A model generated the notes under the pieces. The model searched no databases. It had not been told where the DNA came from and was given only the letters and a program-made list of their open reading frames with translations. The position numbers were made by a program, and so were the translations under genes. Source: a virus. Taken from it: a DNA stretch of 31,969 nucleotides. The stretch is from positions 1 to 31,969 of IMG/VR virus record IMGVR_UViG_3300044638_004915. One strand, written 5' to 3'. Shown in pieces: positions 17,801 to 23,323 of the stretch (positions are counted from its first letter, which is position 1; each line of letters begins with the position of its first letter).

Positions 17801-19243
17801 TGTAACACGAACTACGTCATTGATCGATGGTACTCGTATTTTATGCAAATGTATTAAGGAATCGATTATTTCAACTTTATAAATTGCATTGGCAACACTT
17901 GAATCCAAATCTGCTGTGAAAATGATATATTGACCATCAGATACTGCTATTTTATCTACAGTATACCCGGTTGATCCTTCAATATCAGAAAAAACATCAT
18001 TTGTAAAATCATCAACTAAATCAACATCTATTATGCCGGTAGTTCCAAAATTAAAAAGTTTTAAATTAGCAGAAAACTCAATAATTGGTCTATTAGCACG
18101 AGCACTTTGATTTAATGTGACTACTATTTTATTTAATTTTGCACTTGTAATTAATACATCTTTATGAACCCATCTATTTGATCTACTCCACGCATTTTTA
18201 TCAGTACTATCACGATTTATTGTAATATAATCAGGAGTTGGCGCTATAACATCCAATAAAGAGCTGTCTACTAGTTTAATTGCATTACCAACACCCTCAA
18301 CATAAAATGTACCAGAAGCATATTGGGTTGGTACCACTTTACCACTAAATGAAACCAACATTCCATTGCTTAATGGTGTACCATTTGTTAATGTATATGT
18401 CTTTTTGCCTAAAATATCTGATTCAATATCAATTTCAGTGTTATCATCGATTGAAGATATAATAAAAATACCACCGGTATCTAAAGAGGTTTCACTTTGA
18501 TAAAATAATTGATTAGGTGCATTAAGTGGAACAGTAAATGTAATGGTCCCGTTTTCAACTGCATGTCCAGTAACTCCTTCTGTATATCGATACTGACCAC
18601 CAACTGATCTTTCAGTAACAATACTGAATGGATTCCCAACTGAATTTATTTCAAATACATAGGTTTGGCCTCTATATAAGCGAAGTTGTGGATTAGTAGT
18701 AACACCATTTGGCGTGAATACATATTCAGTTGTATTACCATAAGTTGTTGTTTTTACAGAAAACGTACTTATAGAGTTACTTTGTTGTCCATGAATATTA
18801 ATTACAGATGGAATTTCCCAATAATAGTTTTGATAATTTACTAACTTGTCCCAATCAATATTAGGATTCCAGCTATACATTTCTTCTTTATTCAATCTGG
18901 CATGATTTGATACATCACCACCAAAAACCTTAATTTTATTGATATAATCTTGATAATCTTTAAAATAAATGTTATTACCTTCTTCATCATTTATTGTGAT
19001 AGAAGGTTCTAATTGATAATTCTGTCTATTACTATCCGGTGCTTGAATAAAAACATCTGCACCGGTTGTAGCTTTTGCATTTTGACGGCCAATATATCCA
19101 TTCAATTTTGAAACAGTACCACGTTGAGTCAATTGCTCAACAGTTGCTTGCAAAAATTTTGAATTTGCATCTGTTCTAAAATATCTTGGTAAAAAAGTTG
19201 CAGATATATTAGTAGATGCGTTTGGATTAACTCTATCGGTCAT
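5894..19243 (-). CDS. Giant modular baseplate/tail structural protein, 4449 residues
   Basis: One uninterrupted 13.35-kb reading frame. It overlaps the gp6-like stop by one base (TAATG) with GGGAG as ribosome binding site. It occupies the place of T4 genes 7 and 8, to which I see no clear similarity. Visible modules: an N-terminal conserved segment (LPRYFRTDANSKFLQATVEQ, IGRQNAK, SNRQNYQLEP); a cupredoxin-like fold at about 188-262 without metal ligands; W-rich carbohydrate-binding-like modules at about 1387, 1517, 1700-1740 and 4341-4383; a conserved centre near 1790-1870 (FYEEWALRVGQYG); FG-GAP-like propeller repeats at about 2102-2575; GxGY beta repeats at about 2960-3025 and 3402-3459; fibre-like beta repeats at about 3500-4200; and GERIEYFKI...IRRGTMGTG near 4234. 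No catalytic motif or signal peptide was found. Giant proteins with this N-terminus occur in aquatic myoviruses as I recall; function there is undefined. A structural role is strongly implied by context; host-glycan contact is inference. Confidence 0.8.
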   Translation of the reverse strand: MTDRVNPNASTNISATFLPRYFRTDANSKFLQATVEQLTQRGTVSKLNGYIGRQNAKATTGADVFIQAPDSNRQNYQLEPSITINDEEGNNIYFKDYQDYINKIKVFGGDVSNHARLNKEEMYSWNPNIDWDKLVNYQNYYWEIPSVINIHGQQSNSISTFSVKTTTYGNTTEYVFTPNGVTTNPQLRLYRGQTYVFEINSVGNPFSIVTERSVGGQYRYTEGVTGHAVENGTITFTVPLNAPNQLFYQSETSLDTGGIFIISSIDDNTEIDIESDILGKKTYTLTNGTPLSNGMLVSFSGKVVPTQYASGTFYVEGVGNAIKLVDSSLLDVIAPTPDYITINRDSTDKNAWSRSNRWVHKDVLITSAKLNKIVVTLNQSARANRPIIEFSANLKLFNFGTTGIIDVDLVDDFTNDVFSDIEGSTGYTVDKIAVSDGQYIIFTADLDSSVANAIYKVEIIDSLIHLHKIRVPSINDVVRVTNGSMINKQFWFNGSNWVLGQQKIKQNQQPVFDVVDENGISFSDTSVYSGSNFKGSQVFTYKVNTTGIDDPILNFPITYKSINNIGDIVFNFNFISDMFSYRDSSTLSFVDKNVGTGYLITSDYVGSPVYSNGWVTNTSLITQAGIRIYKNSGKVNNFDIDIFDDISLLDDLEVKIYINGIRLQKDIGLVTQWVVENSPKYKRIVLTTPISLTDVLTIRTFASQPINSNGYYEIPNNLQNNPLNETISNFSLGEVLDHVTSMVDNLPGFNGIFPGSSNLRDLGNISQYGTKFVRHSGPSCLSLYHITNDQVNIVRAIEQAREDYNKFKRNFIKVAETLGIDTDVKNHVDLIMQELTRNVPKTSPYYFSDMIPFGASVKTTYIVLDYIQTQYPLNVPFTLDALSNRAVGIYLNGVQLLYGHDYMFDDQGFVDISATIAPGDEITIYEYENTDGCFVPETPSKLGIFPLYDPNIYVDTTLITPVSMIQGHDGSLTLAYGDYRDDLLIELEKRIYNNTKISYDPNIFNINDIISRYNVKNDYSMTEFNKILSSSFYKWLSLIDVNFSAVTFDQNNPFTFNYSGLSSPNGSTAPGYWRGVYKWILDTDRPNICPWEIMGITDKPSWWDTVYGPAPYTSDNHIMWEDISNGLLKEPGKDPIVLVDYLKPFLLSHIPVDDGGNLVSPFDSGIVSGFLSQNIQGDFVFGDIAPVENAWRRSSHFPFSLLLTTILMKPSSVIGVLFDRSRIKRNLNGQLIYTESGVHITASDLKLPSIYSSNSRVQTSGIINYIINYLVSEDLTKYNQYLYDIFNLNYNLCYRVGAFTSKQQFKLILDSKSPLTAGGVFVPSDDYKIILNTSTPTSKITYSGVIVSKLANGYSVNGYSKTQPYFNYYNWSQKGSIITIGGISESYVSWKSGESYPHGQIVKLGNVFYRATVFINRDSVFDNSKYQQLASLPIVGGRTVYFRKAWNRQTPITLPYNSVFSTIQEVVDFLLGYGEYLKDQGFIFDDFNSNLAQVCNWETSAKEFLFWTTQNWSTGQDKWSEWVPNTAVQYGTIVRYFGDYYKALRNIPANSTFQTEYYLKMDGLSTVGSSVISLSPSANKITFSTTINIIDDISNPYNDYEMFRVDGQPISPLYLKSNRDENFVSYAPTNDDGIYNASFYLIQKEHVVIINNTTMFNDLIYDPTSGYKQDRIKVSAYVSSDWYGGFDIPGFIFDDASVSNWTPWKDYVIGDVVRYQSYYYSADICMAGSENFMPSNWVKLSKKPVQQILPNLTTIATQFNEFYTLEVDSFDNSQQTMAQHLIGYQKRQYLDNIIQDNVSEFKFYQGMIRDKGTQNVFDHLFGVFNTENAESLTFYEEWALRVGQYGASSAFDEVEILLDEQTHVNNPQGYKLVPNIDLSLSDYIIQQLPTDLYLKPIGYNSNPFPVVTSKKPFLRSAGYVRESDVLVTLKSIDQIIDQDISNFSEGSYVWCTFEQRSWNVYRYTPSNLVITNVTYTANDGVLTITTSSIVTLGTGDYIGITGVIGFDGFYKINSTTTHTIVIIKTGLTIENPFTHQSSIEIFKFTNQRITNIDNANTILQNNILSGEKLWTDNDGTGNWAVWRYNPVYTGRMIVQPYITSEMNYGRSIASWDSGKLVAISTALGEIYTYSSNDSSIRRQKQVLTTPYISNNGINPNNIFGEVIAMSGDGKWLAVGSPNASNASVIYYTDMRFDNSVNTFDSAAVSFDNTTGLNNAITREIYDLNHTTIKGLDSIYTNQGVVTIYEKDDTDNYFEVSTFVSPFPASNEKFGYSLSFDNDASSYALYIGAPGSDNDTGKVYKVSYNQSIVTSAEYNPAGSYGNIIKLSSVAKIGFGMYVVGTGFYSNQQVISVNTVTKTVTLSAAPDVQPSGTINFVVNYWQYDLTTNYNGQVSGDLYGTNVNVSTDNSTLLISAVGKVHIYKDFEFLQTLTGSTSAFGTGISVNDTGTYIAISDPLETVQYPNEGTVTVYKFGTMYSEYQQILNTVPESNEKFGTNISFMGDNTIVVHSKYSNSPSGRIDIYDRYATKWIFSETISLITNIENTANVGFSVGDGTVLIGTPSYDNQLQNIGLVVEYNKQANAYSWSKLNTEVTVPNISKIKKAFVYNKKTNMLLASLDVLDPLQGKIAGPADEEISYKTFYDPAIYSVGTSSVNVDTTAAWTTKQVGKIWWDLSTSKFIECNDVDDVYRSTNWYKLAPLASVDIYEWVETSLKPSAWDAQSDTDSGLSMGISGKSLYSDSVYSVKTYFDNISKSLKYTYYYWVKNKVTVPSVSGRYISSASVANMIANPVSEGYKFVSLTGMNSFNVANCKYLLQNKDVVLSLQYWTIGDIDQKIHSEWKLISNDPLTTIPYNVEQKWFDSLCGSDTAGRLVPDNTVSPKLRYGIENRPRQSMFVNRFEALKQYIEQANLVLIKNQISSSTRDLSLLEKYDSAPLESSRLYDKAIDTDSELQFINVSSVKQPVLLPIINDGKITDVKIINSGLGYITAPVITVLGSGINANIVPIINSKGQIISCSIINSGEGYSDDTVIRVRDFAILINSDTQSNDTWAIYSYQPKRNSFVASIANINGTTLTIDTIDGSITGIIETGQYLYGTGVIPGTFIVSGNGTTWTVNNVQTVTMTTIRSYASVPGWVRSLTQSYNTPNYWDKVNWYEPGYNEFTAIEYEVLNFSDLTSISPKVNDIVKVKYNNVGEWVLLKRNSTVGTIDWTQEYTIIGIENGTIQLKTSLYNQTAYDGALYDTTGYDINVTTELRNILTAIKESIFINDLKVEYLNLFFNSIRYAFSEQTYIDWIFKTSFVKATHNVGMLDQPITYKNDNLADFESYVAEVKPYRTKIREYVSSYNNNDIGKFGTTDFDLPSLYNYGGTTVIDATVENGEIVAYDTAINEYPWKSWLDHVGFKVTKLTLTYSGYGYLTAPTVEIISDSGSGATAYTTINNGKVDSIVLVTSGSGYLAAPVVRISNASNGDAARAVAIIGDSNIRTNTIGLKFDRITNDYSINKLEETESFEADGVNSTYGLSWAPDIKIGKALVTINGVEISRGVYTLAIVHEPINPEYNIYFSKVTGSITFDTIPVIGSIIEITYSKDVSTLNAADRIQHFYNPSSTDLGKDLSQLMTGVDYGGVIVDGMNFEYNKGWDSTPYASDRWDNYDTTYDDHAVNVGANEHSIDLPYVPEIGTLITVYLNGTRIDDQYYGIMPGATGPEHFQTNINAVMKTALVESESNDEVTVGINGYVSINIPINVSINEGDVIILRKITSDGSIKPYEEDYDTSYDGGNLAYTSATGISPSDVNVDGDGLVTENTSYAPEEIVPGQLVDAVSIKVYDSQSVVSGNIKVEKHVANGEDTIFDIGQRMNSNQSLIVTVESFFRNEDDELLSEIVYQEIGVDYIVNYDDNTITFTTAPDEGFIVTIFSIGVNGSDILDTGFFVGNGGQTIFATKTMWNSSISVTAYAYFHGEFLSNHIENVDGVLKFIFSNPIPPNAIVHYILASNAERTFTITTSQKVVGDNRPKTQAYILTSIVGDASPNEINMIVRIDQRILLSSEYTYIPAFGGSPAGIIFDTVIGPNNIVVIFSSYNNTILGVSRIEIDATPDIIPVQDSSQYYYNLEVLGGIIQLPNEIINEDYIWVVKTGKLLTPGVDFIINPDKISLTLLFEPTTEDVFDIITYNSNKTTRVSYMQFKDMLNRFQYKNLNYDQRTELTQDFYITDDVIYLKNTDNFDIPDIKKNKPGVIDINGERIEYFKIHDNTLSQIRRGTMGTGAVNLYESGTEVQNIGPSTIISYRDNNVTEHVTMSSFSNMVDVTFIPSKAVTEWDLPEEFTSVIPNNYGQCDEIDVFVHYEVTSWSITTTYNIGDIISYGIYTYRCISSHTSEDFLTDYNNWEFFSAHIRLKKHPYIVFNLNISPYSPAGDVQFDADFSVDGTSKKIRLTRPVPAGTKITIVKKTGLQWTL

Positions 19244-22200
19244 TATAAACTCCCATATGGTGAACTAGTCACGGATTGTTGTGATGTGCTTGCTGTTGCA
19301 GATATACTGCTGCCTGATTTAATATTACTTGATGTAATACCTGATATAATTTCAATATCATCAACTGTTGCGCCATTTATAAATAATTGGTCTGTATTTG
19401 CAGTTATTTCAAATAAACTTCCAAAATTTAAATCCGATTTGTTCGGAACGATAACAAAACTAACAATGTCTGGTGCTAATTGCGAAATTACATATGTTGA
19501 CAACTCAGTAAAATAAAAAGTATCACCAAAATTCCAATTTTGTATAGAAAAAAATTGGTTAATTGCAGTTATTACTCGGGATTTTACATCATTATCAGTA
19601 ACTACTTGCTCAGGATTTTTGATAACTTTAAATGTTGCTTGTAGTTCTGGAATTGCTGTTCTACCAAACAATACCGTATATGATACTGGATGATATATAA
19701 TTTCATCAGAAACCGTTTTAATTAAATTTAAACTTGGTGATAATGTATTATACAGCTCGTCAGAACTTGGTGGTAATGGCTTAGTTGTTATTGTTCCGTT
19801 AATCCATTGTCTAAATGTAATATCATAATCATTTGTTAATACAAAAATATCAATAATATTACTTACACCTGGATCTATTCTAGAATCATAGTCAGCAGCA
19901 TGTGTATATTTAAACTTTATGTTGTCTCGCCCAATGTATACCTTATAATCAAGTGATGTAACCAATCCATATGGTAATACCAATTTTTTAACCACACCAG
20001 TATCTATAAAATAAAAGTATTGACCATTTGCATATGCAGATAATGAATCAACTGCTGATTGGCTAGCAAGAATAATAACTTTATTGTCAGAATTACTTAC
20101 ATATCTATAATCTTCTTGGCCATTTGTAATTAAGTATTTTTGTTGAAATATATACTTATTATTTGATGTAGAAGGCGGTACTAATTTTTGAAATAGATCT
20201 GGGTCGTATACTGTAGAATTATTGTTATCAACAAATGCTACAACAACTTTTTTTGTATCAATATAACCATCTTGACCTATATAACTTGAAGAAATTTTCC
20301 AAGTTATATCATTTGTATATGATGGTGATCCCAATTGTGTAAATGAGATTGGTCCATTAACAGCAGCAGAATTTACAATACTAAGTGTTATAGTAATATA
20401 TCCATTGGTTAATTGTTCAACCTTATTTACGATTGCACCCTGGCCAATTCCAACACCGGTTACTAACATCCCAACTGTTATGCCCAATGCATTGGTTACT
20501 GTTAAAGTTGGTTTACCAATTAACCCGATGGCATTAACGGTAGTCGCAGATGTATTCACATTGATACTTAATACAGTAATCAAATCATTAACAATCGTTG
20601 CCGTTTCACTGTTATAAATCTTATTATTTCCATCAAAATAAAATCGAATAGCCTTATCACTTTCAAATATGTATCGAGTTTCTCTACTGACAATTGTATA
20701 TGAGCCATTATTTGGTATGAAATTCAACAACCAACTTGCATCTCTATGATTATTAGTTAAATCTCCTTGAAATTCTAAACTAAAAGAGCTAATAGAATTC
20801 AAATTAGAATTATAAACAATCTGCCATGCGCTAGTGGTAACATCATAACGTAATCCAAATGGTTGGTTTGAAAATACAAGATCAATAATATTTGATATTG
20901 TGGTTTTTTCATCAATGGATGAAGACCATTTAGGAATAATCTTACTTATCACTGATAATGATGGCACAATTGTGTTGAATTGATATACTCCATTATTAAC
21001 ACTGATTACTTCTGCCCATAAATAATATGATGATCCAGGCAATACGGCAGTGCCTTCTACAAGACTGTTGTAATTATTTGTGTCAAAGTAGTACCCATAT
21101 GGAGCTATAAACTTAACCATTGCACCAACTTTGATATAAATTAAATCAAACGCAGCGTTTGATGAAACTGTTAATGTTCCATACGAAGTTGTAATATCAG
21201 TCTCGGTTTGCACAAACGTTGCAGAAAATCCATCAGTAACTGCATCTCGTATGAATTTTGAATAGTAAAAATTTCGCAAATTATCATAAGAAAGGATATC
21301 AAAAACAGTATTATAAATTACATATTCAACATCAGTTTTTGAAATATATGAAAAATTAATAGAATTTGAATAAACCTCATTATAAATGACACCATCATCA
21401 GAATATAATACAGTAGAACTATACTTGCTAGATGGATCCACTAAATCAAAATACCTACTAATACCACTTGAAGTTCTATTAATCGCTTTTACTTTTAATA
21501 CTTGCTGAGATGCACTCAATGGACTAATATTGTAGTCCTCACCAGTAATCATTCTATTTTGCGTATAGTATGTTTGTGGTGCATTTGTTTTAATACTTTC
21601 GTTAGATTCAGCTGGTGTTGAATTGGTCACAGAAGATGTCAATGACAACGAAATACTTAACGTATGATTTTGCCCGGTCGCAGAAATATATGGCAATTCA
21701 ATAGATACATTTCTTATATCTTGTGGATTAATTACATAAGATATTCCATTACTAACTCGGTAATATACCCTGAATGTACCTTGTGGAAGATTTCCAAAAG
21801 TACCATCAGCAAAAGTTAAACTGATTGCGTCACTTGCTCGCGTAACTACTCCATAGATATTTCTAATATTATTATTAACACTATTATAAACAATATTAGT
21901 ACCAGTTAAGCTAGGAACTTTTGTCCAAGCATTTGATTCTAATCCATTAACATCCAATCCATATAACCAAACATCATTATTGTTAATATTTTGAGATGTT
22001 ATATCAATCGATTCATTAGTACTTGGTTGAGTAATAGCAAACGTACCGGTATTCAGTGAACCTTGTGTAAAATTAAAGAAAAACCCAGAGTTTGCACTCC
22101 CGGCTCCTTGACCATCATCCCTGTATATACATGCAATACTATTACCAAGCTTTGGTGCTTCTTCATATATGAAATTTTGGCCTTTAAAAGCGGTACTGGT

Positions 22201-22842
22201 GATTTCAAAATTCATTGACATTCCAGATACTACTTTTGTAAACCCATATACAGGAACATCATTATTGGCTGCATTAAATCGATATTGACTGGTAGGAATA
22301 CCATATATTGTCGCACTATCCGTTGGATTTCCAAACTGTTGCGATACGGGTAATGCTGCATTTAATACTTTAATAAATTGATCATTCCAATTAGAATTAG
22401 ATGGATCATTCCATGATATAACTTGATTTGCTAAATTACGGCCATTACTATCTATTACTGTCTCGGTTGTTGATATTGTTGTAAATTTTAACAACCCTTG
22501 TGCAGCAATGTTACGTTTGGCATTATAACTTATTACTCTGGCTAACCGTAATATACTATCACGTCTTTCAGCCAATTCTAAGAAGTTTTCACGTGCATTT
22601 AAATCAACTCTGAATGCAATGTTTTGTCCTAAAAATGCAATAAGATCAATCAATGCCAAATATTCAGAACTCTCAATATAATCATTGAAGTCTTCTGGAT
22701 AATTTTGACGTATATAATTAACCATTGTGCGTCTAATATTCTCAAAATCATAGCTTTGAAAATCCGCATTGCGAAAAGATTGGTATACCTTTGTCCAATC
22801 CTCTGCTACTAAAAGTCTATTTTCTCTATCTGTTGCACTCAT
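19243..22842 (-). CDS. 6: Baseplate wedge protein, T4 gp6-like
   Basis: A 1199-residue protein. Its first 115 residues are strongly gp6-like: FENIRRTMVNYIRQNYPEDF, EYLALIDLIAFLGQNIAFR, then RENFLELAERRDSILRLARV and ISYNAKR. In T4, gp6 dimers form the iron-like ring of the wedge that ties it to the hub. T4 gp6 is about 660 residues, so this version is nearly twice as long. The extra length includes beta-rich insertions, one of which (about 770-838, TLTVTNALGITVGMLVTG) is a module shared with the giant protein and a tail fibre. The C-terminus (NFGDTFYFTELSTYVISQLAPDIVSFVIVP) fits the baseplate J/gp6 fold. The ATG has AGGA upstream and a late-promoter-like box beyond it. Assignment is confident for the N-terminal part. 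Confidence 0.88.
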   Translation of the reverse strand: MSATDRENRLLVAEDWTKVYQSFRNADFQSYDFENIRRTMVNYIRQNYPEDFNDYIESSEYLALIDLIAFLGQNIAFRVDLNARENFLELAERRDSILRLARVISYNAKRNIAAQGLLKFTTISTTETVIDSNGRNLANQVISWNDPSNSNWNDQFIKVLNAALPVSQQFGNPTDSATIYGIPTSQYRFNAANNDVPVYGFTKVVSGMSMNFEITSTAFKGQNFIYEEAPKLGNSIACIYRDDGQGAGSANSGFFFNFTQGSLNTGTFAITQPSTNESIDITSQNINNNDVWLYGLDVNGLESNAWTKVPSLTGTNIVYNSVNNNIRNIYGVVTRASDAISLTFADGTFGNLPQGTFRVYYRVSNGISYVINPQDIRNVSIELPYISATGQNHTLSISLSLTSSVTNSTPAESNESIKTNAPQTYYTQNRMITGEDYNISPLSASQQVLKVKAINRTSSGISRYFDLVDPSSKYSSTVLYSDDGVIYNEVYSNSINFSYISKTDVEYVIYNTVFDILSYDNLRNFYYSKFIRDAVTDGFSATFVQTETDITTSYGTLTVSSNAAFDLIYIKVGAMVKFIAPYGYYFDTNNYNSLVEGTAVLPGSSYYLWAEVISVNNGVYQFNTIVPSLSVISKIIPKWSSSIDEKTTISNIIDLVFSNQPFGLRYDVTTSAWQIVYNSNLNSISSFSLEFQGDLTNNHRDASWLLNFIPNNGSYTIVSRETRYIFESDKAIRFYFDGNNKIYNSETATIVNDLITVLSINVNTSATTVNAIGLIGKPTLTVTNALGITVGMLVTGVGIGQGAIVNKVEQLTNGYITITLSIVNSAAVNGPISFTQLGSPSYTNDITWKISSSYIGQDGYIDTKKVVVAFVDNNNSTVYDPDLFQKLVPPSTSNNKYIFQQKYLITNGQEDYRYVSNSDNKVIILASQSAVDSLSAYANGQYFYFIDTGVVKKLVLPYGLVTSLDYKVYIGRDNIKFKYTHAADYDSRIDPGVSNIIDIFVLTNDYDITFRQWINGTITTKPLPPSSDELYNTLSPSLNLIKTVSDEIIYHPVSYTVLFGRTAIPELQATFKVIKNPEQVVTDNDVKSRVITAINQFFSIQNWNFGDTFYFTELSTYVISQLAPDIVSFVIVPNKSDLNFGSLFEITANTDQLFINGATVDDIEIISGITSSNIKSGSSISATASTSQQSVTSSPYGSL

Positions 22843-22860
22843 GTTATGTCCTAATAACAG

Positions 22861-22868
22861 TATTTATC
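22861..22868 (-). promoter_or_regulatory. Late-promoter-like box GATAAATA
   Basis: The 47-base gap between the gp25-like stop and the gp6-like ATG carries GATAAATACTGT on the minus strand, 18 nt before the ATG, followed by an AGGA ribosome binding site. It shares TAAATACTGT with the box ahead of the gp48-like gene, which supports a real phage late promoter. Confidence 0.65.
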
Positions 22869-22889
22869 GTAATGTATAAACTACATACT

Positions 22890-23318
22890 TTATTGCAATA
22901 ATAACCCATTTGTTTGATCAAATTGTAGTTGCAATTTTTGTGATATATTGTATGGTAAGTATGTTAATATACACTCAATCTGAATACCAGATTCATATTG
23001 TGTAACAATAACATCTTTCGCAGTTATTCGTGGATCATAGTTAATAATTTCATTAACATTTTGTATAATCAATCCTCTAACCTGATCTGTTAACGGTTCA
23101 AACAGTAAATCCCAAATTATTGTTCCAAATGTAGGATTCATTAACAATTCACCTTGTCTAATGTTGAAATGGTTTAATAAATCTTGTTTTATTAAATTAA
23201 AATCATATAACTTATAGTTCTCAGTATCAGGGCTAACAGTACTAAATCCTCTATACATCTGCGAACTAATTGGCTGGTTTTTTGAAGGAACCGTAACTTT
23301 TTGATATATTGAACTCAT
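22890..23318 (-). CDS. 25: Baseplate wedge protein, T4 gp25-like
   Basis: A 142-residue protein, close to the 132 residues of T4 gp25. The diagnostic core is LYDFNLIKQDLLNHFNIRQG, followed by MNPTFGTIIWDLLFEPLTD; the FEP signature is typical of the gp25/TssE family. In the T4 baseplate, gp25 joins the wedge to the sheath initiation site together with gp6 and gp53. The ATG lies 5 bases beyond the gp5-like stop, with AGGAT as ribosome binding site. It is the last gene of the first late unit, since a promoter-like box follows. No anomaly seen. Confidence 0.92.
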   Translation of the reverse strand: MSSIYQKVTVPSKNQPISSQMYRGFSTVSPDTENYKLYDFNLIKQDLLNHFNIRQGELLMNPTFGTIIWDLLFEPLTDQVRGLIIQNVNEIINYDPRITAKDVIVTQYESGIQIECILTYLPYNISQKLQLQFDQTNGLLLQ

Positions 23319-23323
23319 GTATG

